NCBI GenBank assembly: GCA_039881145.1
Contig: JAYKKI010000128.1
Span: 124,001 to 188,000, forward strand
From: Druceiella hillmani
Lineage: Eukaryota; Arthropoda; Insecta; Lepidoptera; Hepialidae
DNA: 64,000 nucleotides
Direction: 5' to 3'
Shown here: piece by piece, positions 60,610 through 64,000 of the stretch
Numbering within the stretch: position 1 is the stretch's first letter
Layout of the letters: the number at the start of each line of letters is the position of its first letter
The notes under the pieces: model-generated
Databases searched by the model: none
What the model saw: the letters and a program-made list of their open reading frames with translations, nothing else
What the model was told of the DNA's origin: nothing
Position numbers and translations under genes: made by a program

Positions 60610-63600
60610 TTTAAAATATAAATATTATTTTAAATATTCAATTTACCAATTAATCTCCCTTTAAGCGCTTCGTTTTAGAAGATAATTAAATTTAAATTAG
60701 GACATCTAACCCTGTGCCACCACAGAACGATTGTAAGTGGTGCGTCAACTGTAAGTGGAGATTAATAAGTATAAAATTATGTTCCCTTTAAACCAGCTTG
60801 CTAAATCTCTGGCAGTTGTTACATATATGCAAATACATTTTAAAATATTGGAAAAATTATTTTGTCATTAAAGTTATTCTTAATAACCCAAAGATATAAA
60901 TTAGTATCTGTAAATTGTTAATACATAAGTTAATGCCACATATGTGAAAGTACGATAAAGTGGTAAAAAATTATTTGATATGAATATTAAAAGCTATCAG
61001 TAAATTACTAAAATATTTATAATATTAATCGATTTTTCCTGTATTTCATATATTGGTTTCCATTTAATTTCAATAAGAAGAACTATTTTATAGTAAACCT
61101 TTGATTTTGTATTATTATTTTAAACGTTTATTTAATATGTAAATGAATTTCAATTTAAATAATTTGTGACTTTGTACAGTTTCAAAGATGCGACCATCAA
61201 GTGTGAAAAATGTTAAGTAATTTTTATGTATTTTCTTTGATATGTATAGCATGATATATGGAAATAAAAATATTGTGTTCTATTCAAAACATCAAGAGGA
61301 CAGAACGTAAGTTTATATATCTGATTCCGGCATATATTTAATTAAAATATTGACAGTCTACAGAGTTAGGGCATGCCTATTATATGATACGCCTTTATCT
61401 TTCTTAGTCTTCCTTTATTAGTCTCTCTATAAACTGTCTAAAAGTCTCATTTATATATTTACAAACGGGATATGTCGATTTAACTAAATGATAGTAATCA
61501 GTCAATAGTAATGAATGATGTGAGCGTTAAATGTTCTTGGGAAGTCAGTATTATAAGAAACAATCCAATGTTTTGTCTAAAACTACTCAGGGGAGTTAGT
61601 AAAATCATATAATTTTTTTTTAATACAAATTTTTGACAATTGTACTACCTTTTTGGATTTTTAATTTAAAAAATGACCTTATTCCATTCCTAAATCATTC
61701 TACGAGAGCAAAGTTTAAGTTTTAAGCTTGTGTTGATAGAACATTAAACTCCTCAATCAGTCTGGTCCTTCTTTTATTCTATAGAGATTACCTATTACTC
61801 GCATGCCAAGGTACAATTTTATATATGTAGGTAGAGAAGATTGCATGTGAACTTTAAAAGTCAACAGTGGAAGAATTATAACAAACTATGTGTATTATAT
61901 TACTGCGTTTTTAATAAAGGTAGGAATAGAATTATGTATTTTTAATTAAAATATATATTATTAAATAAAGTATAAAACATATTCTTTGCATGCACTATGA
62001 AAAATTCTACTTTTGTAATTTCATGAAGGAATATTTAACTGTTACGACCTAAGTTATTCGGAGAAATCCTGGTTAGATAAGAGAATATTTAAAAATTTCT
62101 GCACAAATTTTCTAACACTGATAGGCCGGAGTATAATTTTGAAGTTTAATGAAAATTTAACTTCAGCTAGAAACACCTCATACCGTAATCGCACCATGCT
62201 ACAATGGCCAAGGAGTTGTGTTGGAAAGAATTAGCATGCTGTTATTGGTAATTTAATAAATTTTAATCATGCGTCTAAATCTTAGTTAAAGTGGTGAACT
62301 TTTGTGGGTTTCATTTCTAATGTGAGTTTCAATCAAACTTCGACTGACCGCATTAATTAATAGTTTATTGGATTTTGACCTCTGCTTAGTATTCAGTTAA
62401 ATTTTAATGAGTTAATTTTAATTGGTCGTATTAATGTAGCACTTAATTCATTTATAACCGAAACTTAAACATTTTATAAAAGTAGTATTACATAGTCATA
62501 AGACTGAGCCGGTAGTCTCTCTATAATCTTTCCAGTTTCACGATCAGTACTTTGCACTTTATGTAAATATTGTCCTAGATATTTACCTCTTATTAACTGT
62601 TAAAGAGCTTTATTTATGAATACACCATTTACTAAATTTGCAAATATTTAAGTTATTTTTTTAATTTGAAGTGCGTTTTTTCAAACAGTATTTGAAATTT
62701 ATAATTTGTGAAATAATACCTCCATTAAAACTTTCAATGTTTTTATACAATATAAATTCAATATACTATCCGCATCGTGTATCCGTCATTCAATATGCGG
62801 TCCCTTATATGAGCGTTGGATCTAAACAAGAAGAACGGACTTATTTTTTCCGCTTCAAAAGCAGGATTCAATGCTTTTAATAAATATATTTCAATATATT
62901 TAATCACAAAAATTATAATGAATTTGAATATATTTATTTTAATTTGAATATACGTAAATTAAGAGAATTCATTTGAATGTGGATTAGTTCCTTTCGTATG
63001 CAATCGTATTAAATCTACGCAATAAACTAAATAGGCAAATAATGTCGTACTGTTATTTAAACGCGATATATGCATAATTTAAATATGTTTAAAATCCTGT
63101 CCAAAACGGTTTTTTATAGTAACTTGAAACATTATTGTAAAATTGAATTTTATCTGTGGACTAAAACTTTTTTCTTTCTTTCTTCTTTTCTCAATATCTT
63201 ATTGATATAATACGCATATGATTTTCGTATTTAGATATCAAATATTCATGATTGAAAAATACCAAAAATTTCAATACTAAAATCATTTAGTACTTTTGAC
63301 GTAACAGACAAAGATATAGATCGATGATAACAATATTGAAAACGGTCAGATCTTAACCATAGCTTTTGTATTTCCTTTATGTTTATTGACCACATCAATA
63401 AAAGAATAATAAAGGGGAGGAAAATGAGTATACTATAAAGGTATTTTGAAAAAAATACTAAATAAATTAAAGGAAAAAATCTTTTTCTCTTTTTAATTCT
63501 GCTGTTTGTTTTTTTTACATGGACATTAAAAAACATTTCCTAACAAATATAATATAGAAGCAAGAACGCGTTGCTATCCAATTGAAAATTTGTTCTAATT

Positions 63601-64000
63601 TGACATGAAGACAGTTACTTAGAACTTGACGGTAAATGTGAATTCAATTTATTTTTTCTTTAAAATGATGAACTAATTGAAACACCTATGATTATGTTTT
63701 TCACGCGAAAGAAGTCAGCCCAATGCCTTATCTTGGACTTTTCCTAAAAAATACGTCTCTATTGTATTGTGGTTGTTACTGAACTCAATCTCAGCCTCAG
63801 CCAATTGGCGAGTAGTTAGTCAAAGATTTTCTTCAATTAAGTGTATTTATTGTGCATCTAAATTAATGGAATGATGTTAAAGACGAACTCCATTCCGAAT
63901 GTTCTATCATGATTAGGGTTCACCGTGTCTTAATTCTTATATCACCTTGACCAATTTTGCGATTTAATGACACCACTTACTGGCCTGTCATATGGAATAT
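60610..64000. other. AT-rich DNA, no gene seen
   Basis: Frames at 62671-62880 (plus) and 63246-63536 (minus) lack motifs. About 62290-62470 is dense in TAAT/ATTA words (for example CGCATTAATTAATAG, GAGTTAATTTTAATTGG), a weaker echo of the cluster at 11.2 kb. Confidence 0.5.

Overview
The window looks like nuclear DNA of an arthropod, most likely an insect, from a gene-poor region (intergenic or inside a large intron). The signs are: strong AT richness (roughly 70% by eye); long (AT)n and (CA)n microsatellites; decayed non-LTR retrotransposon pieces; TTAGG/CCTAA-like stretches of the kind common in insect genomes; and dispersed repeat copies that end near a GACAGACAG-type block followed by a degenerate GGGTTCC. 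There are no operons, ribosome binding sites, CRISPR arrays or bacterial-type genes. I found no host gene I can name. Most open frames are short chance frames or translations of repeats. The one frame that looks somewhat coding without being explained by a repeat is at 3100-3387, and I do not recognise it.

Layout. 1-5.4 kb: dispersed repeat copies, an (AT)n tract, the unassigned frame and a 58-bp tandem duplication with TTAGG-like sequence. 5.46-6.57 kb: a degenerate seven-unit tandem array with an internal inverted duplication. 6.6-33.4 kb: mostly featureless AT-rich DNA with scattered repeat copies, a homeodomain-motif-dense patch (11.2-11.4 kb), a pre-miRNA-sized imperfect hairpin (26.14-26.22 kb) and a perfect short-loop inverted repeat (31.76 kb). 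33.4-34.0 kb: a ~380-bp tandem duplication whose halves both end in (CA)n. 38.8-44.6 kb: a repeat-dense block holding one arm of an inverted duplicated module, two closely similar LINE 3' ends in opposite orientation (40.1-40.6 minus, 42.3-43.9 plus), one copy of a diverged segmental duplication (40.76-42.16) and a third, independent reverse-transcriptase remnant (44.35-44.64 minus). 48.5-52.3 kb: the second segmental copy, swollen by two minisatellites and an (AT)n tract, then a long dispersed repeat with a 150-bp (AT)n tract, a C17 run and short-loop inverted repeats. 53.6-54.2 kb: the inverted partner of the 38.8-39.8 kb module. 55.1 kb: a possible fourth retrotransposon C-terminus. The rest is mostly AT-rich DNA with no recognisable gene.

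The most distinctive pattern is at least eight inverted duplications with arms of 13-31 bp and loops of only 2-8 nt. Four have perfect arms of 20-26 bp, and two lie beside an extra direct copy of the same sequence. They sit in unrelated contexts (minisatellite, LINE ORF, dispersed repeat, unique DNA), which points to a recurrent local template-switch or snap-back repair process and not to one transposon family. The second theme is two independent segmental relationships that let the birth of minisatellites and microsatellites be followed from single-copy precursors.
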